A stretch of DNA of 33,172 nt. Origin: Candidatus Saccharimonadota bacterium (lineage in GTDB: Bacteria; Patescibacteriota; Saccharimonadia; Saccharimonadales; Saccharimonadaceae). The stretch spans positions 1 to 33,172 of the forward strand of contig JAUMXR010000007.1 of assembly GCA_030528995.1 (NCBI GenBank). Reading direction: 5' to 3'. The notes under the pieces were generated by a model that saw only the letters and a program-made list of their open reading frames with translations, made no database searches and was not told where the DNA came from. A program made the position numbers and the translations under genes. Positions 9,503-16,148 of the stretch are shown here, one piece after another (positions within the stretch are counted from its first letter, which is position 1; each line of letters begins with the position of its first letter).

Positions 9503-10762
9503 TTATTTAACAAATTTCTTGCGGCTAGCAACGAAATAACCAAGCGTGGTTACCACGGCACCTGCGCCCACAGCACCAGTCACAATCGTACCGGCACCAG
9601 TGTTGGGAAGCTCCTCGGGAGTTTCAGGAGTTGGCTCTGGGGTAGGTGTAGGAGTAGGGGTTGGCTTTTCATGACAACTCTCATCATCCTTCTTTACCAT
9701 CACCGAAGCGTCATCTTTGTAAACAGACTTTTTGACCGTAGCGCTTGCCCAGTTTACAAGCTGGTTAGAACCACAAGCCAAAGTCTTATCAACTACCTTA
9801 CCAGTAAAACGCACATAGGCATTACCCTTAGTAGAGTAACTACCAATGTTAATACCAGAAGTAGTGACAGTATTATCAGCTAGCTTCACGCCACTCTGAT
9901 AATTAGCATTGTAAAGATAAGTGGTGTCATTCACATACTCTACGTTAGTAGGAAGTACGTCACGAATCATCACATCATTTACGGTTTCAGCAAGCAAGTT
10001 TTTGTACTCAATTTGGTACTCAACTTCATCGCCAACCTTCGCATCAACAGCTTCAGACCAAGTCTTGGTACCCTTGATACGAACAGTCTTAGAAACCTTT
10101 GCAGCTACTGAGCTGTGAACCTTGACGTCAATAGTTACAACACCAGAGTATTCGTAACAGCCAGGGATTTCACCATTCATCGAAGTGTAACCAAGCGTTG
10201 CGCCTGAGATAATCACATCGTTTGAAAGTTTGAAAGTACCCTTGTTGTTGGTATACTTAGCCGAACCATCAACGTATTCAAGATAAACATCTTCGTCTGC
10301 ATTTAAGGTTACTTCATCCCAGTAACGCTTAGGAGTTGCATTTGAAGAATCAATGTAACCAATAATCGTTTGAGATTTAGCAACAGTTGTTGGAATTGAG
10401 AAAGTAGCTTTTACGCCCTTTGCAATCGCTTCCATGCCCTTTGGGCTGTTGTTGTGAACAAACAAACGAATCGTGTAAGTTTCGCCGTCTTTCACATTAA
10501 TCGTGTTAGCATTCCAAGTGCTGACCTCAGCGCCAGCAACCTTAGCGCCCACGAAATTCTTTTCATCACCGATTTTACCGTTAGAAATCGAGTTAAACGT
10601 AATGGTGTCCTTTAGTTCACCTTTGTTAATCTGTTCAAGTGTATAACTAGGACGACCATTGTCAGAGTCACCCCAAGCATTCACCATCACAGGAGCAAGC
10701 GTACCAGCCATCACAATCGCAGCAGCCGAAACGCTTAAAATAGATTTATAAATACTTTTCAT
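9503..10762 (-). CDS. LPxTG-type cell-surface protein with DUF11-like repeat
   Basis: A 419-residue secreted protein. The signal peptide is residues 1-29 (cleavage near VNA-WG). The body is beta-rich. Residues about 225-325 resemble the DUF11/conserved-repeat domain of adhesins, with the recognisable run GDEVEYQIEYKN and later IRDVLPTNVEY. A Thr-Pro/Glu-Pro linker leads to LPNTG (385-389), a hydrophobic segment and the basic tail RKKF, which is a classic sortase sorting signal. The SD AAGGAG lies 6 bases upstream. It sits between the paralogous envelope proteins and the VirB6-like operon, which fits a surface-attachment role. No sortase gene is in the window. Confidence 0.85.
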   Translation of the reverse strand: MKSIYKSILSVSAAAIVMAGTLAPVMVNAWGDSDNGRPSYTLEQINKGELKDTITFNSISNGKIGDEKNFVGAKVAGAEVSTWNANTINVKDGETYTIRLFVHNNSPKGMEAIAKGVKATFSIPTTVAKSQTIIGYIDSSNATPKRYWDEVTLNADEDVYLEYVDGSAKYTNNKGTFKLSNDVIISGATLGYTSMNGEIPGCYEYSGVVTIDVKVHSSVAAKVSKTVRIKGTKTWSEAVDAKVGDEVEYQIEYKNLLAETVNDVMIRDVLPTNVEYVNDTTYLYNANYQSGVKLADNTVTTSGINIGSYSTKGNAYVRFTGKVVDKTLACGSNQLVNWASATVKKSVYKDDASVMVKKDDESCHEKPTPTPTPTPEPTPETPEELPNTGAGTIVTGAVGAGAVVTTLGYFVASRKKFVK

Positions 10763-10881
10763 AGTATCTCCTTCTTATTAATAATAATTAAAAATAACGC
10801 TAATCCATTGCTTTGCCAGATTGTTAAATTTCATCTGCACAACCAAATCATCTCAGTCTCAAATTTCTAAAACTTGGATGA

Positions 10882-10907
10882 AGCCCGGCGGATAAACCGC
10901 CGGAGCT
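10882..10907 (-). terminator. 3' hairpin of the 575-residue gene
   Basis: On the minus strand CCGGCGG/CCGCCGG with loop TTTAT, extended by AGC/GCT across a bulged base. It lies about 55 bases after the stop and has no T run. The paralogous gene has a hairpin at the equivalent place with a different stem sequence, so structure rather than sequence is kept. It is either a transcript end or an mRNA-stabilising hairpin. Confidence 0.5.
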
Positions 10908-10959
10908 GTCAAAATAATGTACCAAGCCTATTCAGCTTCATCCTGCTATCTATCTAACA

Positions 10960-12687
10960 TCAATCCGGCGGGCCTCCCCATTCGCCCGCTGGCTCAGTCG
11001 TTATTTCCTTGCCAGTATCAGCCGCAACGGCTGGCTCCTTAATCGGAGTCACCTCATTTATCGGCTTACTATCTGGCCCGTTGCCCGTATCGCCATTATT
11101 GTCGACATGGACTGGCGTCGTCGGCTGCGTCGGGTCAGTATTCTCAATTACTGGCGTGTATGACGGCTTATTGTCGTCATTGCCGGTTTTCTGAGTCTCA
11201 TTGATAGACTCCAGCTCTTTCATGTCCTCTACGTAATCATCATACGATTCGTAGTGACTCGAATTCTCCGGTTGGTCTTTCGAGGACTCAGTCGAATCCT
11301 TACCGGTGTTAGTGTCTTCACCCGGCCCAGGGTCATCATTCGGCTCTATATATTCATATGTCGCCTTCTCCGGGTCCTTGTTGTAGGTTGTTGTCTCCGG
11401 TTCCGGCGTCGGTCTCGGCTGCGGAGTAATATGCATTATCTCCTCCACATCCGTTGGCTGATAACCACAGTTGATTCTATACGCCACCTCAAAAAAGTTA
11501 TCTTTGATTTTGAACGTATAGACCAACTCATACCCACTATGGTCATCAGTCAGCATCACAATGATGTCAGGGACACCATCGATAGTAAATGGATTCATGT
11601 ACATCTGGTCGGACACCGTCCAACATTCCCTTACTTCAACTTTTACAGCTGAATCGAGGAACGCGAAGAAAGCGTCCAGATGCTGGTAGAACACCAACTG
11701 GTCGTCCATAAACTTTTCTTTCGTCAAGTTCATGGTTTTCGCCCAGTCATGTTTGCATGACTCGTAGAACTCGCCCAGATAGCGAGTGCCGACATTGGCA
11801 TCAAGCCATGCCATATCGGCCGCCGCAAGCGCGGGGTCGACTTTTAATCTTGCCCTAAACTCCTCGTCATAATATGACGCTTCCATATGCTCCCAATCTA
11901 ACGGATTCCAACCGAAATTGTAATCGTTGTCTGGGTCCACATCATTAAGAAGCGACAGGTTAAAAAATGCGTACCAAGGTCCCAAAGTAGGAGCCGCTTG
12001 CGGCACCGTCTCATCTTCAATCACCACTTCTCCCGATTGGACGGTAGAGCTTCTTGGCTGATTATTAAAACCAGGCCAATAAACCCTGTTTACCAACAGC
12101 AGTACAATCATCACAATTGCCGCTACAACCGACAATATGGCTCCAAGCCCATAAAGAACTTTAGAGTTATTGTCTAACTTTTCCGGGTTCCTCAAGTGCA
12201 ATCCTCTGTAGTGATAAACGAAGAAGCTTATCAACACAATTGCCCCACATATAGCCAGTAATAGTAGCGGTAATACCTCTACTAAAGTAAGCCAGCCATA
12301 GTTGGCAATCTCGATGTATTTTGCCACATGACAACCCGTAACGGTCACAACGGCAAAAATACCTGCGGTGACGAGAATCTCGTACCATCTTGATGCCTCG
12401 TTCACTGCCCGCCAAGTACCGTAGACCATTGCAACTACAACGCCCAGCATGGCGATAGAAGCAGTTTCGAGGCTTACTGGCGCAAAACAGTACGCTAAAC
12501 CTACAAGTAGGCCAAAAACAACTGCTTGCAGCCATCCACTAGCGCTAATCCTTCCTTCATACTTTACGAATCCACCACGTGTTCTCACCCGCGTGAACCC
12601 GCCATTAAGCAGGAAATCCTGGAACACTACCAACGCCGCCATTGCGACGGCCAATATTATACCCACAACTACAACTTGCGTAGTCAT
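10960..12687 (-). CDS. 6-TM membrane protein with extracytoplasmic domain and Pro/Thr tail (paralog 1)
   Basis: A 575-residue protein of no recognised family. Six TM helices lie at about 5-22, 54-70, 75-92, 105-122, 132-157 and 180-200. They are followed by a soluble domain (about 240-430) with WYAFFN near its start, DQMYMNPF in the middle and RINCGY near its end. A long Pro/Thr/Glu/Asp-rich tail ends in PAGEWGGPPD. The next gene upstream is a clear paralog with the same layout and tail motif, so this locus is a tandem duplication. Here the TM and soluble parts are in one frame (the junction reads CCT GGT TTT AAT). A strong SD (AAGGAGG) precedes the ATG and a consensus promoter lies about 165 bases upstream. 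The role is unknown; the context suggests the cell envelope. Confidence 0.85.
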   Translation of the reverse strand: MTTQVVVVGIILAVAMAALVVFQDFLLNGGFTRVRTRGGFVKYEGRISASGWLQAVVFGLLVGLAYCFAPVSLETASIAMLGVVVAMVYGTWRAVNEASRWYEILVTAGIFAVVTVTGCHVAKYIEIANYGWLTLVEVLPLLLLAICGAIVLISFFVYHYRGLHLRNPEKLDNNSKVLYGLGAILSVVAAIVMIVLLLVNRVYWPGFNNQPRSSTVQSGEVVIEDETVPQAAPTLGPWYAFFNLSLLNDVDPDNDYNFGWNPLDWEHMEASYYDEEFRARLKVDPALAAADMAWLDANVGTRYLGEFYESCKHDWAKTMNLTKEKFMDDQLVFYQHLDAFFAFLDSAVKVEVRECWTVSDQMYMNPFTIDGVPDIIVMLTDDHSGYELVYTFKIKDNFFEVAYRINCGYQPTDVEEIMHITPQPRPTPEPETTTYNKDPEKATYEYIEPNDDPGPGEDTNTGKDSTESSKDQPENSSHYESYDDYVEDMKELESINETQKTGNDDNKPSYTPVIENTDPTQPTTPVHVDNNGDTGNGPDSKPINEVTPIKEPAVAADTGKEITTEPAGEWGGPPD

Positions 12688-12851
12688 AGCTTTTCACCTC
12701 CTTCTATCACTTGTCGGAGGTCCCACCCCCGAACTAAACTAAAAGTAAACTTGGGGAATGATAGATAGCTCAGATCTCATTTGAAATCTGAGATGATTTG
12801 GTTGTTAATGGTCTTCGTCGTTCAAAAACTCCCTAAACTCAGACTGATTAC

Positions 12852-12880
12852 ATTATATCACACAACAGTAAAAAAGTCAA
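12852..12880 (-). promoter_or_regulatory. Consensus promoter of paralog 1
   Basis: TTGACT (12875-12880), 17-base spacer ending in TGA, and TATAAT (12852-12857) on the minus strand. This is close to the ideal housekeeping sigma factor promoter with an extended -10. It implies a 5' leader of about 155 bases. Confidence 0.85.
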
Positions 12881-12965
12881 TATATAAACCATAAACTTAA
12901 TCGATTATCAAAATCAACTATCACCCCTGTAATCAATTCGTCTCACACTTCAAATTTGGATAGAA

Positions 12966-12988
12966 CCCAGCGGCAAAACGCCGCTGGG
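12966..12988 (-). terminator. 3' hairpin of the frameshifted paralog
   Basis: A 9-bp stem CCCAGCGGC/GCCGCTGGG with loop GTTTT, about 30 bases after the stop at 13019. It has no T run. It is the structural counterpart of the hairpin at 10882-10907. Confidence 0.5.
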
Positions 12989-13018
12989 ACTATAATAAGG
13001 TACATTTGCTATCTTCGA

Positions 13019-13981
13019 TTAATCTAGCGGGCCTCCCCATTCACCCGCGGGATTATTACTCAAATCGTCCATCTGAGCCCTGTATTCATCATAAGATGAA
13101 TAATTGCCGCTATTCTGCGACTGCTCATAGGATGATTTATCATTATTTGGTTCCACATTCTCATAAGAAGCCGCCTCCGGCTCCTTCTCTGGAGCTTGAG
13201 TGGTTGTTTCAGGTTCCTTCGTTGTCGTCTCCGGCTCCTTTGTTGTAGGTTCCGTAGTTGTCTCTGGCGTCGGAGTTGTCTCTGGCACCGTCGTCGGCTG
13301 TGGTACCGGATTAACCTGCGGCGTGGTTTTCATCACATCCGCGATATTAACCGGCGGATAACCGCAGTTAATCCTAAGCACCACCTCACGGGGCTGCGCA
13401 TTTGTGTAAAAAGTATACACAAGACACCACCCCTCGCCATCACCGGAGTCCATCACTATAACATCAGGCACCCCAGTGGACGTAAACGGATTCATGTAAA
13501 GCTGGTCATGAATTCCGTGTCTATACTGCACATCCCGATTCCCCGAATTCAAGAATTCGAAAAACTTATCGAGATTTGTGAGATAAGTCGTCTTATCCAT
13601 CTCCATAAATCTAGTTTTCGCCAGGTTTATAGCATTCAACCAGTTGCCCCCACTCTTATCATAATCGTCACCAATAAACCTGGTACCAATCAGAGCATCT
13701 ACGGCACCCATTTCAGCAGCCGCAAGAGCAGGGTCTATCATCATACGATTTTTTACATCGTTATGATAGTACTCCACCTCTCGGTATTCATTGACTAGGT
13801 TCGGATTATAACCGAAATAGTAGTCATTAGTCGCATCATTATCCCTAAGTAAGCTGGGATTATAGAATGCATACCAAACCTCTGGTTTTTCGGTCGGTTT
13901 TTCCGTGACAGGTTCTGCCGCCTCCGTAGTCTGAACTTCAGACTGATTACTCGGAGACGGCTGGGTCAGAAACCCTGCCAC
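13019..13981 (-). CDS. C-terminal part of paralog 2, probably expressed by -1 frameshift
   Basis: A 320-codon frame matching the soluble domain and tail of the 575-residue paralog: WYAFYNPSLL, DQLYMNPF, RINCGY and a final PAGEWGGPLD all align. It has no TM segment or signal of its own. The only start at its 5' end is GTG at 13981, without a Shine-Dalgarno, inside the end of the upstream frame (16-bp overlap). Taken together with the preceding frame it rebuilds a full paralog of 532 residues if ribosomes slip -1 on the G_GGT_TTC heptamer at 13969-13975, joining the chain after Phe216 to Leu-Thr-Gln. Alternatives are a simple frameshift mutation, a sequencing error, or reinitiation at the GTG. 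The slippery heptamer plus stem-loop make recoding the best reading. Confidence 0.8.
   Translation of the reverse strand: MAGFLTQPSPSNQSEVQTTEAAEPVTEKPTEKPEVWYAFYNPSLLRDNDATNDYYFGYNPNLVNEYREVEYYHNDVKNRMMIDPALAAAEMGAVDALIGTRFIGDDYDKSGGNWLNAINLAKTRFMEMDKTTYLTNLDKFFEFLNSGNRDVQYRHGIHDQLYMNPFTSTGVPDVIVMDSGDGEGWCLVYTFYTNAQPREVVLRINCGYPPVNIADVMKTTPQVNPVPQPTTVPETTPTPETTTEPTTKEPETTTKEPETTTQAPEKEPEAASYENVEPNNDKSSYEQSQNSGNYSSYDEYRAQMDDLSNNPAGEWGGPLD
13918..13975 (-). promoter_or_regulatory. Programmed -1 ribosomal frameshift signal (candidate)
   Basis: On the minus strand the zero frame reads CAG GGT TTC TGA. The heptamer G_GGT_TTC (13969-13975) fits the X_XXY_YYZ rule and is followed directly by the zero-frame stop. 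After an 8-base spacer comes a stem-loop: outer 9-bp stem CCGTCTCCG (13952-13960) with CGGAGGCGG (13918-13926, one G-U pair), enclosing an inner 7-bp hairpin AGTCTGA/TCAGACT (13928-13944). Spacing and order match bacterial and viral -1 frameshift sites. The seamless alignment of the joined product to the single-frame paralog supports it. Confidence 0.72.
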
Positions 13982-14616
13982 TTCACGCCAGTCACCAGCA
14001 GGTAAATCGCAATTCCTAGCCCAACAACGACCGTTACTACCGCTAGGAGCGACAACAGCTTACGCTTGTCTTTGTCTAAGCCATGGGGGTTGCTGTCAGC
14101 GTGATATCTCAACACTGCAGCGATAATCAGCGCGACACAGATAGCTAACGCTACCCCTGGAATTGTCATCAAAACCGACAACCAGGCGTAAGACCGCATC
14201 ATGCCGCCCATAGCGATAGCACCCATCTTTGCTACAATCCGTGCTACTATCAGCATTATGATAAACACTATCACTTCTTTCGGCGATGAAGCCTCATTGA
14301 TGCTCCAGTAGGCAATATAAACCATTACCACTATCATAACTATGAGACTAAACATGCCAAGTAGTGGCTTAGCTACCGCAATCGAGGCAAAAAAGCCCAC
14401 TACAGCTGCCAATATTAAAGCACGACCCCAGCCTGTGGCATCTACTCCTCCCTTAATCTTAAGCCTAAAAGACCCATCTTCATCTTTATCGAAGATATGG
14501 CCATCGTTCAAGAAGAACGATTCAATCAGACACAGCACCAACATTATGATGCCAAAAAGTAATAAAAAACCAAATTTCATATCGATACCTCCTTCAAGTA
14601 TCTTCTCGGAGGCCAC
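13966..14616 (-). CDS. 6-TM membrane protein, zero-frame product of paralog 2
   Basis: A 216-residue protein with six hydrophobic segments laid out like residues 1-206 of the 575-residue paralog. It ends KWQGF where the paralog reads VYWPGF and continues into its soluble domain. Termination at TGA (13966-13968) would leave only the membrane part. A -1 slip just before it would add the 316-residue extracytoplasmic part. So two products are likely, a bare membrane core and a tailed form. The SD GAAGGAGG precedes the ATG, with a consensus promoter and a leader of about 140 bases upstream. The family is not recognised. Confidence 0.83.
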   Translation of the reverse strand: MASEKILEGGIDMKFGFLLLFGIIMLVLCLIESFFLNDGHIFDKDEDGSFRLKIKGGVDATGWGRALILAAVVGFFASIAVAKPLLGMFSLIVMIVVMVYIAYWSINEASSPKEVIVFIIMLIVARIVAKMGAIAMGGMMRSYAWLSVLMTIPGVALAICVALIIAAVLRYHADSNPHGLDKDKRKLLSLLAVVTVVVGLGIAIYLLVTGVKWQGF

Positions 14617-14758
14617 GCCCCCGCACTAGTCAATAAGAACAATTGGGGACTTTTTAGATAGCATCAGATTCCATTTGAAATCTGAGATGATTTGATTACT
14701 TCGCAAATTGTTAAAACACCGCCTCGTTCCCTGTTAATCCAGAACTCTGCATGCTATA

Positions 14759-14787
14759 ATTATACCACACAAACCCAAAAAAGTCAA
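14759..14787 (-). promoter_or_regulatory. Consensus promoter of paralog 2
   Basis: TTGACT (14782-14787), 17-base spacer and TATAAT (14759-14764), with TGG before the -10. It is nearly identical in layout to the promoter of paralog 1. Confidence 0.85.
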
Positions 14788-14827
14788 TAACATAACCACA
14801 ATTACCACCCTATTTCAAACAAAGAAA

Positions 14828-14853
14828 AAGCCCGGCTTAAATAGCCAGGCTTC
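14828..14853 (-). terminator. Intrinsic terminator after the coiled-coil protein gene
   Basis: On the minus strand AAGCCTGGCT pairs with AGCCGGGCTT (one T-G pair) around a short loop, followed by a T run. A second small hairpin CGGTAT/ATACCG lies just before it. Confidence 0.75.
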
Positions 14854-14888
14854 CCGGTATAAACATACCGTATTGTAACTCTTTCGGC

Positions 14889-15449
14889 TTACAATTTCCT
14901 ATAACGATATGACTCATCTGCTGTCAGTGGTCTGATCAGCAGGCCGTCTTTGTCCGCCCATGCGTAAACGCACACAGCGGTATGCACTACTCCAGGTTCT
15001 TCGGTATTGGCGATACAAATTGCGTCCGCCTCATAATACCGCAGAATTTCTACTCCGGTACCCAGCCTGATATGATAGGCTTTCACAACGTGATGGGGCA
15101 CCGGTGCCTTCGGGTATACCTTATCGTAGTCACTAAGGACTTCGATAGGCGCAGAAGCAGAAGCTCCAACAGCGGCAACGACAGGCGCAGAAGCAGAAGC
15201 TTCCAGCTTAGCAATTCTACCTTCATGATTGCTAAGCGTCTCATCGTGCTCTCCGAGCTTCTTATCGTGCTCATGCAGCTTATCCTGCACTTTTTTGAGC
15301 TCCTTCGGATCAATTTCCGAAAGTTCTTTGGAGCTCTCTTTGAGCTTTTCAAGAACCTCCGTCAACGGGTCCTTCTTAGGGGTGTCTGCCACCTTAGGTT
15401 CAGGTTTGTCAGTTGCGGTTCTTTTTAATTCATCTATTTTTTTACTCAT
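14889..15449 (-). CDS. Coiled-coil protein of unknown function
   Basis: A 186-residue soluble protein. Residues 1-35 are Lys/Pro-rich. About 35-90 is a highly charged heptad-repeat coiled coil. A linker with two copies of ASASAP follows. The C-terminal 75 residues form a compact domain with many aromatic residues and no recognised family. There is no signal peptide or TM segment. The SD AAGGAGG and a TTGACA-N17-TATAAT promoter precede it. Sharing the promoter type and neighbourhood with the paralogous membrane proteins suggests a partner or a co-regulated gene, but this is inference. Confidence 0.8.
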   Translation of the reverse strand: MSKKIDELKRTATDKPEPKVADTPKKDPLTEVLEKLKESSKELSEIDPKELKKVQDKLHEHDKKLGEHDETLSNHEGRIAKLEASASAPVVAAVGASASAPIEVLSDYDKVYPKAPVPHHVVKAYHIRLGTGVEILRYYEADAICIANTEEPGVVHTAVCVYAWADKDGLLIRPLTADESYRYRKL

Positions 15450-15508
15450 TAGTAACCCTCCTTGTTAAATAGATTTTTTCGCCGAAATGTTAAGTTACAA
15501 TTGTCCTA

Positions 15509-15537
15509 ATTATAGCACACTCATTCATTTTTGTCAA
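15509..15537 (-). promoter_or_regulatory. Consensus promoter of the coiled-coil protein gene
   Basis: TTGACA (15532-15537), a 17-base spacer and TATAAT (15509-15514) on the minus strand, with TGC before the -10. Leader of about 50 bases with a strong SD. Confidence 0.87.
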
Positions 15538-15586
15538 TACTTAAAACATAAAAAGTTTACATATGCCAATCTTCCCTCCGTTCTGG

Positions 15587-15615
15587 TTGCTATTTTCGCT
15601 ACTTTCTGTTACAAT
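15587..15615 (+). promoter_or_regulatory. Promoter of the tRNA-His/tRNA-Gly operon
   Basis: TTGCTA (15587-15592), 17-base spacer ending in TGT, and TACAAT (15610-15615), 16 bases before the tRNA-His G-1. Confidence 0.7.
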
Positions 15616-15631
15616 TAAAAAGTGCCGCCAT

Positions 15632-15709
15632 GGTGGGATTAGCTCAGATGGTTAGAGCGTCTGATTGTGGTCCAGAAGGTCGTCGGTTCGATCCCGATAT
15701 CCCACCCCA
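15632..15709 (+). tRNA. tRNA-His (anticodon GTG)
   Basis: The acceptor GTGGGAT pairs with ATCCCAC. An extra encoded G at -1 faces discriminator C73, the hallmark of histidine tRNA. The anticodon loop TTGTGGT carries GTG. CCA is encoded. The top pair of the anticodon stem (A31/C39) is a mismatch. Confidence 0.93.
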
Positions 15710-15718
15710 TAGCACCTT

Positions 15719-15793
15719 GCGGGTGTAGTACAGCGGTTAGTATGCAAGTTTTCCAAACTTGAGATAGGGTTTCGACTACCCTCACCCGCACCA
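15719..15793 (+). tRNA. tRNA-Gly (anticodon TCC)
   Basis: The acceptor GCGGGTG pairs with CACCCGC, discriminator A, encoded CCA. The anticodon stem CAAGT/ACTTG encloses loop TTTCCAA with anticodon TCC. It follows tRNA-His by 9 bases and shares its transcript. Its 3' end is repeated exactly 2.7 kb downstream, which marks it as an integration target. Confidence 0.93.
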
Positions 15794-15795
15794 AT
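15776..15795. repeat. att-like direct repeat, copy 1 (tRNA-Gly 3' end)
   Basis: Covers the 3' side of the T stem, the acceptor strand, the CCA end and two more bases. Identical over 20 bases to 18461-18480. Confidence 0.8.
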
Positions 15796-15796
15796 A

Positions 15797-15831
15797 AAAA
15801 AATAAGTCCTGAAAGGACTTAATTTTTTATT
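15797..15831 (+). terminator. Intrinsic terminator of the tRNA-His/Gly operon
   Basis: TAAGTCCT/AGGACTTA with loop GAA, flanked by A and T runs so that the stem can extend. It can act in both directions. Confidence 0.8.
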
Positions 15832-15841
15832 GATATGGCGA

Positions 15842-15963
15842 AGGGTAGGCGAAACCGTAGGTTTCGCTCATCGTAGGAGGTGAGTATTAATCTAAAACTT
15901 GTTTTAGATTAATCGAACCGACGCCCGATGGAAGGTTTTTACGCAGTAAAAACCTCCTACCCT
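15842..15963. ncRNA. Multi-hairpin element with nested complementary arms
   Basis: Five paired elements fit one fold. P1 is AGGGTAGG (15842-15849) with CCTACCCT (15956-15963), closing the whole element. P2 is GCGAAACC/GGTTTCGC (15849-15867). P3 is CATCG (15869-15873) with CGATG (15926-15930). Inside P3, P4 is a 13-bp hairpin (15886-15898 with 15901-15913). P5 is GGTTTTTAC/GTAAAAACC (15934-15954). This much nested complementarity in 122 bases is not random. It may be a structured RNA or a single-strand recombination site. No promoter was recognised for it, and its strand is unknown. Confidence 0.5.
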
Positions 15964-15968
15964 CACCC
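15957..15968. repeat. att-like core repeat, internal copy
   Basis: CTACCCTCACCC, a third copy of the first 12 bases of the tRNA-Gly 3' repeat. It overlaps the closing arm of the multi-hairpin element. Confidence 0.6.
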
Positions 15969-15969
15969 A

Positions 15970-16148
15970 TCGACAACATAGCTTCAATGGGAAGCGAAGT
16001 CAATAGTAAAAAACAGCAATGTATCATGGGACATCCGTCTCATAAATTGCACTGCCGTTATCGGTCTGGCTGGTTATCAAATTTTTGTACTTTCGCTGCT
16101 TAACATACCCGCCCAGCCCACCCTGGAACGGAACGAAAACTAACTAAC
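15970..16148. other. Non-coding stretch downstream of the secreted protein gene
   Basis: No gene or clear terminator seen. It contains CTCATAAATTGCAC at 16039-16052, which recurs in inverted orientation at 18337-18350. Together with 15794-15969 it forms a gene-free stretch of about 355 bases. Confidence 0.5.
16039..16052. repeat. 14-base inverted repeat, left copy
   Basis: CTCATAAATTGCAC; its reverse complement occurs at 18337-18350. The pair brackets the secreted protein gene. A match this long can arise by chance in 33 kb, so the significance rests on position. Confidence 0.35.

Larger units (their letters stand above)
12688..13018 (-). other. Intergenic region: leader of paralog 1 and 3' region of paralog 2
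   Basis: No gene seen. It holds the promoter at 12852-12880 and a leader of about 155 bases with a CTCAGAT/ATCTGAG hairpin (about 12775-12800). On the far side is the 3' hairpin of the upstream paralog at 12966-12988. The leader shares blocks with the 14617-14700 leader, including TCTCAGATTTCAAAT (read on the minus strand), so it was duplicated with the gene. Confidence 0.7.

Noticed and set aside
13966-13968. TGA read as an amino acid (alternative code) at the paralog junction
   Set aside because: Reading through TGA stays in the wrong frame, and TGA ends hrcA and tpiA in this window.
15875-15910. A possible 10-codon leader peptide after AGGAGG at 15875
   Set aside because: The GTG overlaps the ribosome site and the ATT alternative is rare; the sequence is better explained by the 13-bp hairpin.
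15902-15930. A T-arm-like GTCGGTTCGAT on the minus strand inside the multi-hairpin element, similar to tRNA-His
   Set aside because: No matching T-stem partner, acceptor or anticodon arm could be built, so it is not a tRNA gene.
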